Shown one piece after another: positions 63,150 through 64,000 of a stretch of DNA of 64,000 nt (within the stretch, counting starts at the first letter, position 1; every line of letters starts with the position of its first letter). The notes under the pieces were generated by a model. The model searched no databases and had not been told where the DNA came from. It saw nothing but the letters and a program-made list of their open reading frames with translations. Origin of the DNA: Sipunculus nudus (taxonomy: Eukaryota; Annelida; Sipuncula; Golfingiida; Sipunculidae); assembly GCA_026874595.1 (NCBI GenBank), contig CM049311.1, positions 43,155,676 through 43,219,675 of the forward strand, read 5' to 3'. The translations under genes and the position numbers were made by a program.

Positions 63150-64000
63150 ATAGGTATATCCGGGATACGGGTTACCCTAACCCTTTTTGCATGAAAAACC
63201 CCAGTAAAGGTTTGTCACTATCAATATATGGTATATCGGGATTCGGGTTTCCCTAACCATTCGAGCATGAAAAACACCAGTAAGTGTTTACTCCAGTGTT
63301 TATCACTATGAATATATGGTATATCCAGGATACTGGTTACCCTAACCTTTTTTGCATGAAATACTCCAGTAGTTATTTGTCATAAATAATATATGCTATA
63401 TCTTGGACAAGGGTTACCCTAACCCTTCAGGCATGAATGCACGAGTAAGTGTTTATCACTATTAATATATATGCTTATCTGGGATACGGGTCACTCTAAC
63501 CATTCGGGCATGAAATACACCTGTAGGTGTATGTCACTATTAATATATGCTATATCCGGGATACGGGATAGCCTAACCCTTCGGGCATGAAATACTCATT
63601 TAAGTGTTGGTCACTATTAATAGATGTTATATCCTGAATACGGGTGACCCTAAGCCTTCGGACATGAGGAACTCCAGTCAATCTTTGTCACTATTAATAT
63701 ACGTATATCCGGGATACGGGTTACCCGATCCCTTCGGGCATGAAATACTATAGGAAGGGTTTGTCACTATTAATATACGGGATATCCGGGAAACGGGTGA
63801 CCCTACTCCTCGGAGCATTAAATACACCAGTAAGGGTTTACTCAGTGTTTGTCACTATGAATGTATGGTATATCCGGGATACGGGTTACCCTAAGCCTTC
63901 GGGCATGAAATACTCCAGTAGGTATTTGTCACTATAAATATATGCTATATCCGGGACACGGGTTTCCCTAACCCTTCAGGCGTGAATACACGAGTAAGTG
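63150..64000 (+). repeat. 77-bp satellite, block 2 (11 units, runs off the window)
   Basis: Same monomer and orientation as 47185-48110: TATCCGGGATACGGG at about 63155, 63478, 63555, 63705, 63875 and others, with GTTACCCTAACCCTT and AAATACTCCAGTA. Small frames in it are repeat artefacts. The array continues past the right edge. Confidence 0.95.

Overview
The window is eukaryotic and comes from a repeat-rich animal genome, most likely an aquatic invertebrate and probably a mollusc. The reasons are an AT-rich base composition, spliced transposase exons, Ty3-type, LINE and Penelope-type retroelements, several hAT-like elements, palindromic satellite arrays, and GTCTGTTTGTCTG-rich dispersed repeats. 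I found no intact host protein gene and no tRNA. Almost every recognisable coding segment belongs to a mobile element, and most are broken.

Layout: 1-7.4 kb holds a hAT-like DNA transposon (872-6758) with 13-bp terminal inverted repeats, a 6-bp target duplication and a three-exon transposase pseudogene. It lies inside a wider inverted repeat (495-580 / 7254-7332). 7.4-10.3 kb holds foldback elements and a diverged tandem repeat. 10.29-14.26 kb is a Ty3-type retrotransposon with its 5-bp duplication kept and its 5' part deleted. 14.96-25.5 kb is a mosaic of tandem and dispersed repeats, including a nearly perfect 1,274-bp duplication and a 148-bp array. A diverged 5S rRNA-like sequence follows at 25.7 kb.

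28.3-40.3 kb is a nest of partial elements. It contains LINE reverse-transcriptase pieces on both strands, a long-TIR element with a 9-bp duplication, and a 5'-truncated Penelope-like element with RT and GIY-YIG domains. It also contains an L1-type ORF1 broken by two small DNA elements that can be delimited to within a few bases, a 3.2-kb non-autonomous hAT-like element with a 6-bp duplication, and an L1-type endonuclease start. 40.3-44.2 kb is a second Ty3-type element, decayed and 3'-truncated. 44.3-50.5 kb is three different satellite arrays plus small DNA-transposon ends. 50.77-56.41 kb is the best preserved retroelement: a minus-strand LTR element with almost identical ~132-bp LTRs and long gag-PR-RT and integrase frames. 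56.4-64 kb is AT-rich DNA with a 266-bp satellite, simple repeats, pogo-like and hAT-like ends, and a second block of the 77-bp satellite that runs off the right edge.

I did not find a convincing new cellular system. The strongest second-look items are the two hAT-like elements with 6-bp duplications, the frame-verified nested insertions in the L1-type ORF1, the long-TIR element with a 9-bp duplication, the Penelope element bounded by TA repeats with a hammerhead-like core, and the fact that unrelated satellite families here each carry one short perfect or near-perfect palindrome per monomer.
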